A DNA stretch of 9,556 nt from DATDUW01 sp035290185 (GTDB taxonomy: Bacteria > Patescibacteriota > Patescibacteriia > UBA9934 > GWF2-40-263): positions 1-9,556 of the forward strand of contig DATDUW010000044.1 in assembly GCA_035290185.1 (NCBI GenBank). The letters are read 5' to 3'. The position numbers and the translations under genes were made by a program. Under the pieces are notes generated by a model, which was given only the letters and a program-made list of their open reading frames with translations, was not told where the DNA came from and made no database searches. Of this stretch, positions 1 to 6,336 are shown piece after piece; the first letter of the stretch is position 1; every line of letters starts with the position of its first letter.

Positions 1-352
1 CGCCCCCACGACGATATCAAGGAACGCCTCGACCATCTGTCGAATCGACGACGGGTCGCTGACCTGGATAAACCCGGTCGGCCCAGCGGCCTCTACCGAA
101 TCCACCAGGAGGTATTCCTTCCCCCCGACCTCGAGACAGGCTTCCCAGAGCGCCGTTGTCGCAGCCCCTTCGTCGTTACAGAAATAGAGATAAATCTCCC
201 CCCCCAACCTGCTCGAGACTGACAAGCTCTCGCGGGTCGCTCTCCTCGACGCCATCGATAACAAGGAAATGAAAACTCCTCCTTGTTTTTTCGATGTATC
301 GAGCGGCGGGAACGAGGACGGAGACAGCGGTCACGAACTCAGAAATCTTCAT
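1..352 (-). pseudogene. Unknown small protein gene, frameshifted at a homopolymer, runs off the left edge
   Basis: I do not recognise this protein. The start is ATG at 352 (MKISEFVTAV), five bases downstream of a perfect AGGAGG Shine-Dalgarno (358-363), so the start is secure. As written, the frame stops at TAA (176-178) after 58 codons. The coding-strand run of eight G (198-205) is the break: reading it as seven G gives an open frame to the window edge, with sensible sequence such as GGEIYLYFCNDEG and KEYLLVDSVEAAGPTGF. The restored protein is at least 117 residues, mildly acidic, with no signal peptide or membrane segment in view. Base composition is GC-richer than the central genes and resembles the gene at the right edge. 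Either the gene is truly broken or switched by slippage, or the run is miscounted in the assembly. The strong promoter, leader and ribosome site argue that it is or recently was functional. Confidence 0.6.
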
Positions 353-357
353 GCGAT

Positions 358-379
358 CCTCCTGCCTTTTTTAAAGGCA
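358..379 (-). promoter_or_regulatory. Shine-Dalgarno with adjoining leader hairpin
   Basis: On the minus strand a 7-bp hairpin (TGCCTTT / AAAGGCA, three-base loop, 363-379) ends directly against the AGGAGG ribosome site (358-363) of the gene starting at 352. Such a hairpin could modulate access to the ribosome site or protect the 5' end. That role is inference; the pairing and spacing are seen directly. Confidence 0.45.
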
Positions 380-409
380 AAAAGTTTGTTGTTTGGAATG
401 AACGTTTAA

Positions 410-438
410 ATCTTATCATTTTTTAGAGAATCTGTCAA
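410..438 (-). promoter_or_regulatory. Sigma70-type promoter for the left-edge gene
   Basis: Minus-strand TTGACA (433-438), a 17-base spacer and TAAGAT (410-415). The predicted start lies near 403, giving a leader of about 50 bases before ATG 352. It sits just beyond the terminator of the neighbouring upstream gene, so the left gene is transcribed independently. Confidence 0.75.
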
Positions 439-445
439 TAGACGT

Positions 446-480
446 TAACAAAACCACCCTCGTAATTGCGAGGGTGGTTT
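446..480 (-). terminator. Rho-independent terminator of the secreted-protein gene
   Basis: A perfect 12-bp stem (451-462 with 469-480, six-base loop TAATTG) lies 41 bases after the stop codon at 522. On the minus strand the stem is followed by a T-rich tail (TTTTGTTAAC). Confidence 0.8.
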
Positions 481-521
481 AACCTCAAAAATTTTTCGTA
501 GGACTTTCTCCTTTTTCGTTT

Positions 522-2210
522 TTATTTCACATCCTGTTCTGTCAGAATCTGAGACCCGAAGGTCAGGAATGGCAGGTCGGCTTGCGTAATATCAATGACG
601 TTCTGATTCCAGGTTTCCCCAAGCAGGGAGGCGGCAATTCCAGGGGTCGTCAGCCAACGCAAGGACCCATTATCGTCTACCAGATAGACTTTTACGTCTC
701 CGGCCAAACGCACGCGCGTGCCAGGAGCAAACGATGCCTCTCCCCCATTTTCATAGGTCGCAAGTTCTCCAGCGGAAATCCGTTGAACAAAATTCCAACT
801 CTTGAACCAGGAGAAATAAATCTTTTCCGTATGCATGGGATAGACGGTGTTGTCCAAGGCCAAATAAACCGTCGCGGATCCGGGAACCTGCAAAGCACGC
901 GCTTCGGGCAGACCTGTTCCCGCGCCCGGAAGAATCGTGGCCTCAAAAATCACGCCATCGGCTGTGCGCCAGTAGAGATGATTTTCATCGGAAAGCACCG
1001 GGGCTGCGCCGCGACCCAGGGAAAGTTTCTTCCCCGTGGCCTCGCTCTGATACCAGACCGTTCCGGCAGCATCCACGCCAACCGAAACGTCTCCGTTTGT
1101 ATCCGTAACGACAAACGGATATTCCGTTGTCGTGTGCTTGGCAAAATCATAACGCTTTCCTCCGGTTCCAGACGCAAAAGAGATTGCGTCATCTGTCAGA
1201 CGGAAGAGAACGGGGTAACCGAGGGTCCCAAAATTAAGCGTACCTTCCTTGGCACCACTCACACGAAGCACATCATTGGGATCCAGCCAGGCCATACGAC
1301 CGTTACGAATCTGGATCGCCTCACTAGCAGGACGGTACCAGCTCAAGGTGTCCCCTTGGGCTTTTGGAGCAGATGCACCATCGTAGACATAGCGCTGATA
1401 CAGATAGAAGTATTCAACAGATCCGTCGGAACGGAAATGAGCCCCCGTAATCTGCTCGTTGGATGGCGTCCATGTACCAGGAATAGCCTTGCCTTCAACA
1501 GGGTCCTTCGTTGTATCGTAAACCCAAAGTTCTTTATTTCCACTTGCAAAAACCATGCGGGAAAGCACTCGACCATCGCGTGCGTCCTGCAACTCTTCCC
1601 GACCAAGCTCATAATGATCCGAAACTGTACGCTGCTCGCCGGTTTTTAAACTGAAAGAATAAATTGTCGCCTGGGAATATCCCTGATGGTTGTTCCAATT
1701 GAACGACGGATTCAGATACAACTTCCCGGCATTCCGAAGCATGTCAACTTCCTCAACGCCGTCCATGAAGAGATCTTCCATTTCGGTCTTCCGTTCGCCC
1801 GTAGACAAATCCGTAAGCGTGGCATCCCAACGCGTGTGATCCGCATCCGCTGGCGTCACATACGTAAACACGTTGCCATTAAGCGCATACCGTTGTTCAT
1901 CCAAGGCAGCGGAAGGAACCGTGCCGACAAACATCCGCATACCGTCCTTCAAGACATAAGCGTCGTATTGATCGCAAGACTGAACCGGAACGCATCCCTT
2001 TGTCGGCTCACCAACAACCGCATGATCTCCAAACGAAAGAGGCCCGACCGTGTTGGCAGCAAAGGAAAGTTTTTCTAACTTGTACGCTTCCTGGTTCCAG
2101 GCAGCGGTCGATGTGATGGATTCCCATTGCCCATTTGTTGCTTGAACAAAAGAGGTTAAAGGCAGGATGGCCAGAGATGCTCCCGCCAAGAAGAGGATGA
2201 TTTTTTTCAT
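522..2210 (-). CDS. Secreted or surface protein with propeller-like body and CPR-type C-terminal module
   Basis: A 562-residue exported protein of unknown exact function. Residues 1-24 form a classical signal peptide (two lysines, hydrophobic core, VQA cleavage site). Residues 25-440 are rich in short repeats with alternating beta-like stretches and turns containing D/N/G, such as RDGRVLSRMVF, DTNGDVSVGVD and DENHLYWRT; this suggests a beta-propeller or WD/TolB-like fold, though no repeat is regular enough to name. There is one close cysteine pair (C73, C79). Residues about 445-555 form a distinct module with YFSWF, PGTRVRL, KVYLVDDNGSLRWL and GETWNQNV; from memory this pattern recurs in secreted CPR proteins. 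Residues 454-474 hold its Y-to-W segment. The gene is monocistronic, with its own promoter and terminator. No sortase signal or C-terminal anchor is seen. No clear Shine-Dalgarno precedes ATG 2210; a small GCGGA/TCCGC hairpin lies in the short leader. Confidence 0.85.
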   Translation of the reverse strand: MKKIILFLAGASLAILPLTSFVQATNGQWESITSTAAWNQEAYKLEKLSFAANTVGPLSFGDHAVVGEPTKGCVPVQSCDQYDAYVLKDGMRMFVGTVPSAALDEQRYALNGNVFTYVTPADADHTRWDATLTDLSTGERKTEMEDLFMDGVEEVDMLRNAGKLYLNPSFNWNNHQGYSQATIYSFSLKTGEQRTVSDHYELGREELQDARDGRVLSRMVFASGNKELWVYDTTKDPVEGKAIPGTWTPSNEQITGAHFRSDGSVEYFYLYQRYVYDGASAPKAQGDTLSWYRPASEAIQIRNGRMAWLDPNDVLRVSGAKEGTLNFGTLGYPVLFRLTDDAISFASGTGGKRYDFAKHTTTEYPFVVTDTNGDVSVGVDAAGTVWYQSEATGKKLSLGRGAAPVLSDENHLYWRTADGVIFEATILPGAGTGLPEARALQVPGSATVYLALDNTVYPMHTEKIYFSWFKSWNFVQRISAGELATYENGGEASFAPGTRVRLAGDVKVYLVDDNGSLRWLTTPGIAASLLGETWNQNVIDITQADLPFLTFGSQILTEQDVK

Positions 2211-2251
2211 AATTGAAGCGGAAATCCGCCTTTTTTAAAATAGAACTGACT

Positions 2252-2280
2252 ATCATAACGGAAAAAGGGGAAAATGTCAA
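2252..2280 (-). promoter_or_regulatory. Sigma70-type promoter for the secreted-protein gene
   Basis: Minus-strand TTGACA (2275-2280), 17-base spacer, TATGAT (2252-2257). This is close to consensus; the predicted start is near 2245, giving a leader of about 35 bases before ATG 2210. Confidence 0.8.
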
Positions 2281-2330
2281 CAGGAAGAGTGAACAATTCA
2301 AAACATCTGTTGATTCTTTAAAAACGCCAA

Positions 2331-2357
2331 AATAAAAAGAGACCCACCGGGCCTCTT
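2331..2357 (-). terminator. Rho-independent terminator, minus strand
   Basis: Stem AAGAGGCCC / GGGTCTCTT (2349-2357 with 2337-2345, one G-T pair, three-base loop), then TTTATTTT on the minus strand. It ends transcription from the VanW operon, or from the candidate RNA between 2358 and 2568. The stop codon of the VanW gene is about 270 bases upstream, which is unusually far for a simple operon terminator. Confidence 0.7.
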
Positions 2358-2568
2358 GACAATTTCTTGAGAAAAGGTAAAATACCTTCTTCCGTTGAAA
2401 AATTCTTTTTTTCTTGGAAGAATAAAACACGCTTTTGTCGTCAGAAACCTGCAGGCACGACAAGCATGGGGTTTCAAAAGTGGATGATCTGGGTTCCGAC
2501 TCGGGCACTCCGTTGTTGAAACTTCTTGCCTGCAGTTTTTTGAAGGAAAGAGCGTTTTTTTATTCCTT
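2331..2568 (-). ncRNA. Candidate structured RNA or long structured 3' UTR (unrecognised)
   Basis: The gap 2211-2629 has no gene, but this part is structured. A 9-bp perfect helix (2449-2457 with 2527-2535) encloses a 7-bp helix (2471-2477 with 2516-2522). A competing 7-bp helix (2435-2441 with 2457-2463) uses the same bases as the 9-bp helix, so the two are largely exclusive. A further AAGGTA/TACCTT hairpin lies at 2374-2388, and the stretch ends in the terminator at 2331-2357. A possible minus-strand promoter, TTGCAG (2597-2602), 16 bases, TAAGAT (2575-2580), would give a transcript of about 238 bases. I do not recognise 6S, SRP, tmRNA, RNase P or a known riboswitch. It could instead be the 3' UTR of the VanW operon. 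Confidence 0.3.
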
Positions 2569-2629
2569 TTTTTGATCTTACCGCTTCGTAGAACCTCTGC
2601 AAGGAGGCGTGTGGATAAACAAAGAAACG

Positions 2630-4498
2630 CTATTCGCTTTCGTCTGCGGCCTTACCAACCAAACAAAGTCTTGGAAGCGCGCGATAATGAGACTCAAACA
2701 CTTTTTCTTCCTTGGACCCGTCAAAGCGCTCGATAACATAGGTAAATTTCGCGTCCGCACCAGGGTGGGCTGCCTGACATTTTTCTTCTCCAGGAAGGAG
2801 TCCTTCCGTTTCCACCCTCTGTTCCGGCCCTGTCGGAATCCACCGAATCAGCTCGGGCGGCGTATAGGATCCCTTACGACCGTCCGACATCCCCCAAAAC
2901 GTAAACCGAAGCTGGGAAGTCTCCTCGACCATGAGGGCCTCAAAAAGAATGGGGACGCCCGTATCATTCACGAAACGAAAATCAGGAGACGGATCGTAAA
3001 TCGTTGCATCCGTTCCCGGGTTTCCATTGGACGGATCATTGTAATAGCTCACGACAAGCGAATGATTTTGGCGCTGCTCGATCGGAAGACCGGAATTCAT
3101 AGCGGCACGAAAAGTCGTGGTGCCGATCTGACAAAGACCCCCTCCCGTTTCTGGAACAATACTGTTTCCCTTAATAACAAGCTCGGGAAGATATCCATTG
3201 TCCGCGTCAAACGGCTGGAGGGCTTTTAAAAGCGAGAACGTCTCCCCAGGCGCAATCAACAACCCGTTGAGTAGCCGGACGCCATTGCGGATATTTTTGA
3301 TGCGGTTGGCTGGACTTCCACGATAATTGGACGTCCCGGTTCCCAGCGCCGTCTTAATCCCAAGATCATTCGCATCTTCCACAGTCACGTCCGGCTCCAC
3401 CTTCTGAACGACAATGGCGACCGGTGTCACAGGCCGTGCTTCCGTTTCAAAAACCAAAGCAACGAATGCCTTGATGGTTTGTTCCCGATCCAATACCTGC
3501 CCTCCCTGGCTGCTGATAAATTCCACAACACGCCCTTCTTCCATACGAAAACGGGCATTGACAGCAGGTCGATCGACCACAAACGCAATCTCATCGAGCG
3601 ATCCTTTGAACTTTTCCGCATCGATTGTTAAGAAAACGCTCTTCCCCAGACGAACAGGGATGACTGCTTTTGCCATCGCTTCGGCAGATACATTCCAAAC
3701 GGTTTCCGTCCCGTCCTCCCCTGTCCACTGGAAAGCATAAGGGGCTCGGGAAAGGGCTTGCCTAACCTTGGTTAAAAGAGGAATCACGTCTTCCTCTTCT
3801 ATAGACGGTTTCTGTACCGCGGTTCTCAGCGGCACGGATGAAAAATCCACGGTTGCAAGATGCTGCCGGACGGAGACAAAAAAAGAATCCCACTCAAACA
3901 CACGTCCGGATTCCGAAGGAACCGAACGAACGTCCCACGATCCATCCGGTCCGCGTTCCGACAAAAAAGCAGCATCCCGGACCGAACGCTCCTCATTGAC
4001 AAATACAGATCGCACCGCTTCCTGCAAACGGTTCTCTTGGATGTAAACCGGAAACGGAACTCTTTTCTTCTGAAGGAATCCCCTCGCAAGAGACCAGGCC
4101 TCTGCCAGCGGGTGACCGGAAAAACGACGAACACGCACAGCGGTTTCCACCGCCTCATCTGTCTGAAAAGATACCCACTCAAGAGGGACATCGGAATCCG
4201 TTGACCCCATCCTTAAAAAAGGAACTTTTTTTGAAATTCCGTCTTCTCCCGTCACCTCCATACCCTTAAGAATCCACGCATCCACGGTTTCATTCAAACG
4301 TCGGCGTGCTGTTTCCGGATCAAGCCCTCCCACTTGGACGGATCCAATAAAGACACCGGGGGAAATCCGCCCATCATACGTCTGTGCCCATGCCAAGACC
4401 ACCCCTGTCCCCAACGCAGAAAAAACCAGAATACCAGCAAGGATCCAAAGAAAAAAACGTCTGTGACCGAAAAAAAAATGCATCCGTTTTGCTCCCAT
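2630..4498 (-). CDS. VanW family protein, membrane anchored, with YoaR-like repeats
   Basis: A 622-residue cell-envelope protein. Residues 14-38 form one membrane helix after a basic start, so the bulk is extracytoplasmic. Segments around 175-215 and 310-360 resemble the putative peptidoglycan-binding repeat found before VanW domains in YoaR-type proteins. The VanW domain spans about 383-520, with NYRGSPANRIKNI, APGETFS, the signature GGGLCQIGTTTFRAA (452-466) and RQNHS. The tail (565-615, ending YVIERFDGSKEEKVF) resembles a G5-type ending. The biochemical role of VanW is not established; the name comes from a vancomycin-resistance cluster, and here it should not be read as resistance. Start ATG 4498 follows TAAGG with five bases between and lies six bases after the preceding gene's stop, so it is the last gene of the four-gene run. 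It is a full-length example. Confidence 0.93.
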   Translation of the reverse strand: MGAKRMHFFFGHRRFFLWILAGILVFSALGTGVVLAWAQTYDGRISPGVFIGSVQVGGLDPETARRRLNETVDAWILKGMEVTGEDGISKKVPFLRMGSTDSDVPLEWVSFQTDEAVETAVRVRRFSGHPLAEAWSLARGFLQKKRVPFPVYIQENRLQEAVRSVFVNEERSVRDAAFLSERGPDGSWDVRSVPSESGRVFEWDSFFVSVRQHLATVDFSSVPLRTAVQKPSIEEEDVIPLLTKVRQALSRAPYAFQWTGEDGTETVWNVSAEAMAKAVIPVRLGKSVFLTIDAEKFKGSLDEIAFVVDRPAVNARFRMEEGRVVEFISSQGGQVLDREQTIKAFVALVFETEARPVTPVAIVVQKVEPDVTVEDANDLGIKTALGTGTSNYRGSPANRIKNIRNGVRLLNGLLIAPGETFSLLKALQPFDADNGYLPELVIKGNSIVPETGGGLCQIGTTTFRAAMNSGLPIEQRQNHSLVVSYYNDPSNGNPGTDATIYDPSPDFRFVNDTGVPILFEALMVEETSQLRFTFWGMSDGRKGSYTPPELIRWIPTGPEQRVETEGLLPGEEKCQAAHPGADAKFTYVIERFDGSKEEKVFESHYRALPRLCLVGKAADESE

Positions 4499-4504
4499 AC
4501 GGCC

Positions 4505-4735
4505 TTACGAACCATTCAAAAATTCATTAAGAAGATCCCGAGCCGTCCGTTCCTGCCATAAACGAACGTCCGCTTCGAGCCGAACAAAAAGATGAACAAC
4601 GTCATCTGGCTTTACGGAATCGGAAAAAGCGACCGCGGGCCACAGGAGGCACTGACCATCCTGCAACTCCAAACGGATATTCGCCTCTTCCCGGCCGAGA
4701 ACTCTGGCCGAAATAAAATGCGGTGTATTGACCAT
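4505..4735 (-). CDS. Small conserved-looking protein, possible DUF3006-like beta barrel
   Basis: A 76-residue protein I cannot name with confidence. The N-terminal two thirds read as short strands (FISARVLGREEANIRLELQ, then DGQCLLWPAVAF), followed by KPDDVVHLFV and a C-terminal helix ending LLNEFLNGS. This order (RNA/OB-like small barrel, GD-type turn, amphipathic tail) resembles DUF3006-type small proteins and a short protein often seen in CPR genomes, but it is inference. It sits 11 bases after the Hsp20 stop and six bases before the VanW start, so it is certainly co-transcribed with them. No signal peptide or membrane helix is seen. No clear Shine-Dalgarno precedes ATG 4735. Confidence 0.75.
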   Translation of the reverse strand: MVNTPHFISARVLGREEANIRLELQDGQCLLWPAVAFSDSVKPDDVVHLFVRLEADVRLWQERTARDLLNEFLNGS

Positions 4736-4746
4736 AAAAGACGCTT

Positions 4747-5124
4747 CTAATCCAACCCCACGACGCGAAGCATAGCGGCAACCTCTGCCTTCGGAAGCGT
4801 GATCGTGAGAATTCCTTTTTTCAAAACAGCGTCCGCCTCCTCAGCGTGAACGGAAACCGGCAGGACGATCGATCGGGAAAACGGACCCCAGTGACATTCC
4901 TGTACATGGACCTCGGCCTGTCCCGTTTCCGGAACTCCTTCATAGACACGCCGTCCGCGGATGGTCACGGTATCATGCGTTACGGAAATGTCCAGGTCCT
5001 CGGCACGCACACCCGCAATAGCCGTCCGTACATAAAGATGGCGAAGATCCTCAAGGACATCGACGGAAAGCTGTCCTTCCTGTTCAGGAAGCCAATGTTC
5101 GTCTGACAACGTTTTGCCGCGCAT
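4747..5124 (-). CDS. Hsp20 / alpha-crystallin family small heat-shock protein
   Basis: A 125-residue ATP-independent chaperone that holds unfolding proteins. The short N-terminal arm (1-16) leads into the alpha-crystallin domain (about 18-112): GQLSVDVLEDLRHLYVRTAI, AGVRAEDLDISVTHDTVTIRG, the strand WGPFSRSIVLP, and the hallmark GILTITLPK near 104-112. The C-terminal tail LRVVGLD lacks a clean I-x-I motif, the usual oligomer clip, so assembly may differ. The N-terminal arm is short for the family, as is common in CPR. It is gene two of the four-gene run, 14 bases after the membrane-protein stop, in a T-rich gap with no Shine-Dalgarno. No CIRCE or other heat-shock operator was seen at the operon promoter. 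Confidence 0.93.
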   Translation of the reverse strand: MRGKTLSDEHWLPEQEGQLSVDVLEDLRHLYVRTAIAGVRAEDLDISVTHDTVTIRGRRVYEGVPETGQAEVHVQECHWGPFSRSIVLPVSVHAEEADAVLKKGILTITLPKAEVAAMLRVVGLD

Positions 5125-5138
5125 AAAAAACAGAAAAA

Positions 5139-5840
5139 CTATTTCAGACGCTTCTGGCGAACAAATTCATACAAAGGACCTATGGCAAACCCAACCACAG
5201 CCACCCACAAAAGCTCTTCGACCGGAACAGAACCAGCCATCCAGCCGGAAAGACTTTCCATCTTCCAAATTTCTGCGGCTGCCTCAGGAAATAAGCGGAC
5301 GAAAAAAAACTGCTCGACAAAGAAAACGAGCACGGCCGCCAAAAGTCCGGAAGCGAGCGCATTGGCAACCAAATCGTGGCGATGGACAAGAACATAGCCA
5401 CCCACAAGCAAACCCCCAAGGACAAAAGCAGAAAACGGACGAAGCGGCATCAAAGCGAGGATAGCAAACACAGCGGCAACCCACGCCGATGTCAAAAGAA
5501 CGAGCTTGAACCCCCAGTGCAACGGATGTGGACGAAGGGACCATACCCAGGGCCATTCGCGCAGAGACGCCAAGTGCCGACCAGCGAAAATTTCATAGAC
5601 AACAGAGGCAAGTCCGAAGAGGGATATGACAAACAGGGCATCTTCCCATCCCACGAAAGATGTTGCTTCCGCAGGGCCACGGCGCACATCGGCAAGCGCG
5701 GAAATCAACACGATGGGCGCAAGCAAAAGTCCGATGATACTCATCAGAAGCTGTTCCCTTCTCGTTTTCTTTGAAAAAAGAAGCGTAAGGACCCAAAAGA
5801 GAAAGAAGACGATGGAAACACCAACGAACGGATCGGCCAT
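5139..5840 (-). CDS. Seven-helix membrane protein with duplicated E-x15-Y-E motif, lycopene-cyclase-like
   Basis: A 233-residue multi-pass protein with about seven helices (6-22, 31-49, 65-85, 109-130, 136-153, 157-183, 207-227). Two segments mirror each other: GWEDALFV...VYE (E66, Y82, E83) and PVEELLWV...LYE (E208, Y224, E225), each with glutamate at the start of a helix and Y-E exactly 16 residues later. This two-lobed design, with P-x-E-E before a helix, is reminiscent of the bacterial and archaeal lycopene cyclase domain (CrtYcd / CarR type). No carotenoid gene lies in the window, so the substrate is unknown. The start ATG 5840 is the first in the frame after the promoter and gives a leader of about 18 bases without a Shine-Dalgarno. 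First gene of the run that continues with Hsp20, the small protein and VanW. Confidence 0.8.
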   Translation of the reverse strand: MADPFVGVSIVFFLFWVLTLLFSKKTRREQLLMSIIGLLLAPIVLISALADVRRGPAEATSFVGWEDALFVISLFGLASVVYEIFAGRHLASLREWPWVWSLRPHPLHWGFKLVLLTSAWVAAVFAILALMPLRPFSAFVLGGLLVGGYVLVHRHDLVANALASGLLAAVLVFFVEQFFFVRLFPEAAAEIWKMESLSGWMAGSVPVEELLWVAVVGFAIGPLYEFVRQKRLK

Positions 5841-5864
5841 AGGGGAAAATCAAAAATCATTCTT

Positions 5865-5894
5865 ATGATAACGCAAATACAAAAACTCTGCCAA
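5865..5894 (-). promoter_or_regulatory. Promoter of the four-gene minus-strand operon
   Basis: Minus-strand TTGGCA (5889-5894), 18-base spacer, TATCAT (5865-5870); predicted start near 5858, shortly before ATG 5840. It is divergent from the tRNA promoter 45 bases away. No further promoter was obvious inside the operon. Confidence 0.65.
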
Positions 5895-5938
5895 TTCATT
5901 TTCCCTAAATTTTTGGCTTATTCGTGACCTTCTTTCGC

Positions 5939-5967
5939 TTGACGTCCGATCGGCCTTCCCCTATTAT
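5939..5967 (+). promoter_or_regulatory. Promoter of the tRNA-Glu locus
   Basis: TTGACG (5939-5944), 17-base spacer, TATTAT (5962-5967). Predicted start near 5974, 15 bases before the truncated tRNA copy. This must be the ancestral tRNA-Glu promoter. I find no comparable promoter in front of the intact tRNA at 6315, so the tRNA probably depends on read-through of about 340 bases. Confidence 0.75.
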
Positions 5968-5988
5968 GCGACTGTCAAAAAAATCTAC

Positions 5989-6023
5989 GGCCCCATCGTC
6001 TAATGGTTAGGACACGGGCTTTT
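5989..6023 (+). pseudogene. Truncated tRNA-Glu, 5' half only
   Basis: Bases 5989-6023 are identical to the intact tRNA-Glu from its first base through U35 in the anticodon. The identity starts five bases before the tRNA, so the exact repeat is 5984-6023 against 6310-6349 (40 bases). It breaks off before the third anticodon base and has no T arm or 3' acceptor strand, so it cannot make a tRNA. After the 36-base palindrome, seven bases (6060-6066) again match the tRNA continuation (6350-6356), as if the palindrome had been inserted into a slightly longer copy. Confidence 0.85.
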
Positions 6024-6059
6024 TCCGGCCTGAAGGCCGGACCTGGCCTTCAGGCCAGG
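6024..6059 (+). repeat. 36-base double palindrome at the anticodon position
   Basis: Two adjacent hairpins: CCGGCC-TGAA-GGCCGG (6025-6040) and CCTGGCC-TTCA-GGCCAGG (6042-6059). The halves are also inverted copies of each other: a 12-base arm (6027-6038) pairs with 6045-6056 around a six-base loop. The sequence can therefore fold as two small hairpins or one long one, or as a cruciform in DNA. No T run follows, so it is not a typical terminator. It looks like a REP-type palindromic unit. Confidence 0.8.
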
Positions 6060-6072
6060 CAAGCCTCCGAAT

Positions 6073-6336
6073 ATGTTCTTTGTCTATATCCTCAAAAGCG
6101 AAAAAACAGGAAAGTGGTATGTCGGGTCTACGGAGAATCCACTAAAAAGACTCCAAGAACACAATGCGGGAAATACGCGTTCAACGAAAGCCAATCGTCC
6201 GTACATGTTAATTTACACGGAAAAATTTCAAACAAAATCAGAAGCATTGAAACGAGAACAATTGATAAAAATATCTGGCCGAATAAGGAAAGAGTTGAAA
6301 ACAAAACTTTCTACGGCCCCATCGTCTAATGGTTAG
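6073..6336 (+). CDS. Small GIY-YIG nuclease whose C terminus is encoded in tRNA-Glu
   Basis: An 87-residue single-domain GIY-YIG protein, the usual size for the stand-alone (UPF0213/YhbQ-like) group. The two core motifs are VYI (4-6) and YVG (16-18); the expected catalytic arginine is R26 (PLKRLQEH) and the metal-binding glutamate is E62 (EALKREQLIK). No DNA-binding domain follows, so specificity must come from the nuclease fold or a partner. The last residues (APSSNG, 82-87) and the TAG stop are read from the first 22 bases of the intact tRNA. The gene therefore depends on its insertion site for its stop. Start ATG 6073 has no Shine-Dalgarno and follows the palindrome by 13 bases. Transcription is presumably from the tRNA promoter at 5939. 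Whether it acts as a homing enzyme is unproven. Confidence 0.88.
   Translation: MFFVYILKSEKTGKWYVGSTENPLKRLQEHNAGNTRSTKANRPYMLIYTEKFQTKSEALKREQLIKISGRIRKELKTKLSTAPSSNG

Noticed and set aside
582..1649. Long plus-strand frame of 355 codons
   Set aside because: It lies opposite the secreted-protein gene, which has a signal peptide, promoter and terminator. Its translation is rich in R, I, C and G without any recognisable motif.
2008..2508. Minus-strand frame of 166 codons
   Set aside because: It runs through a terminator, a strong promoter and the start of the secreted-protein gene, and its composition (F, S, K) is that of AT-rich non-coding DNA.
2630..4498. Vancomycin resistance gene
   Set aside because: VanW family membership alone gives no resistance; no van ligase, reductase or two-component genes are present.
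6024..6066. Palindrome as a Rho-independent terminator
   Set aside because: No T run follows the stem on either strand.
6003..6329. Plus-strand frame of 108 codons starting within the truncated tRNA
   Set aside because: It overlaps the GIY-YIG gene in another frame and has no family motif, while the overlapping frame has all catalytic residues.
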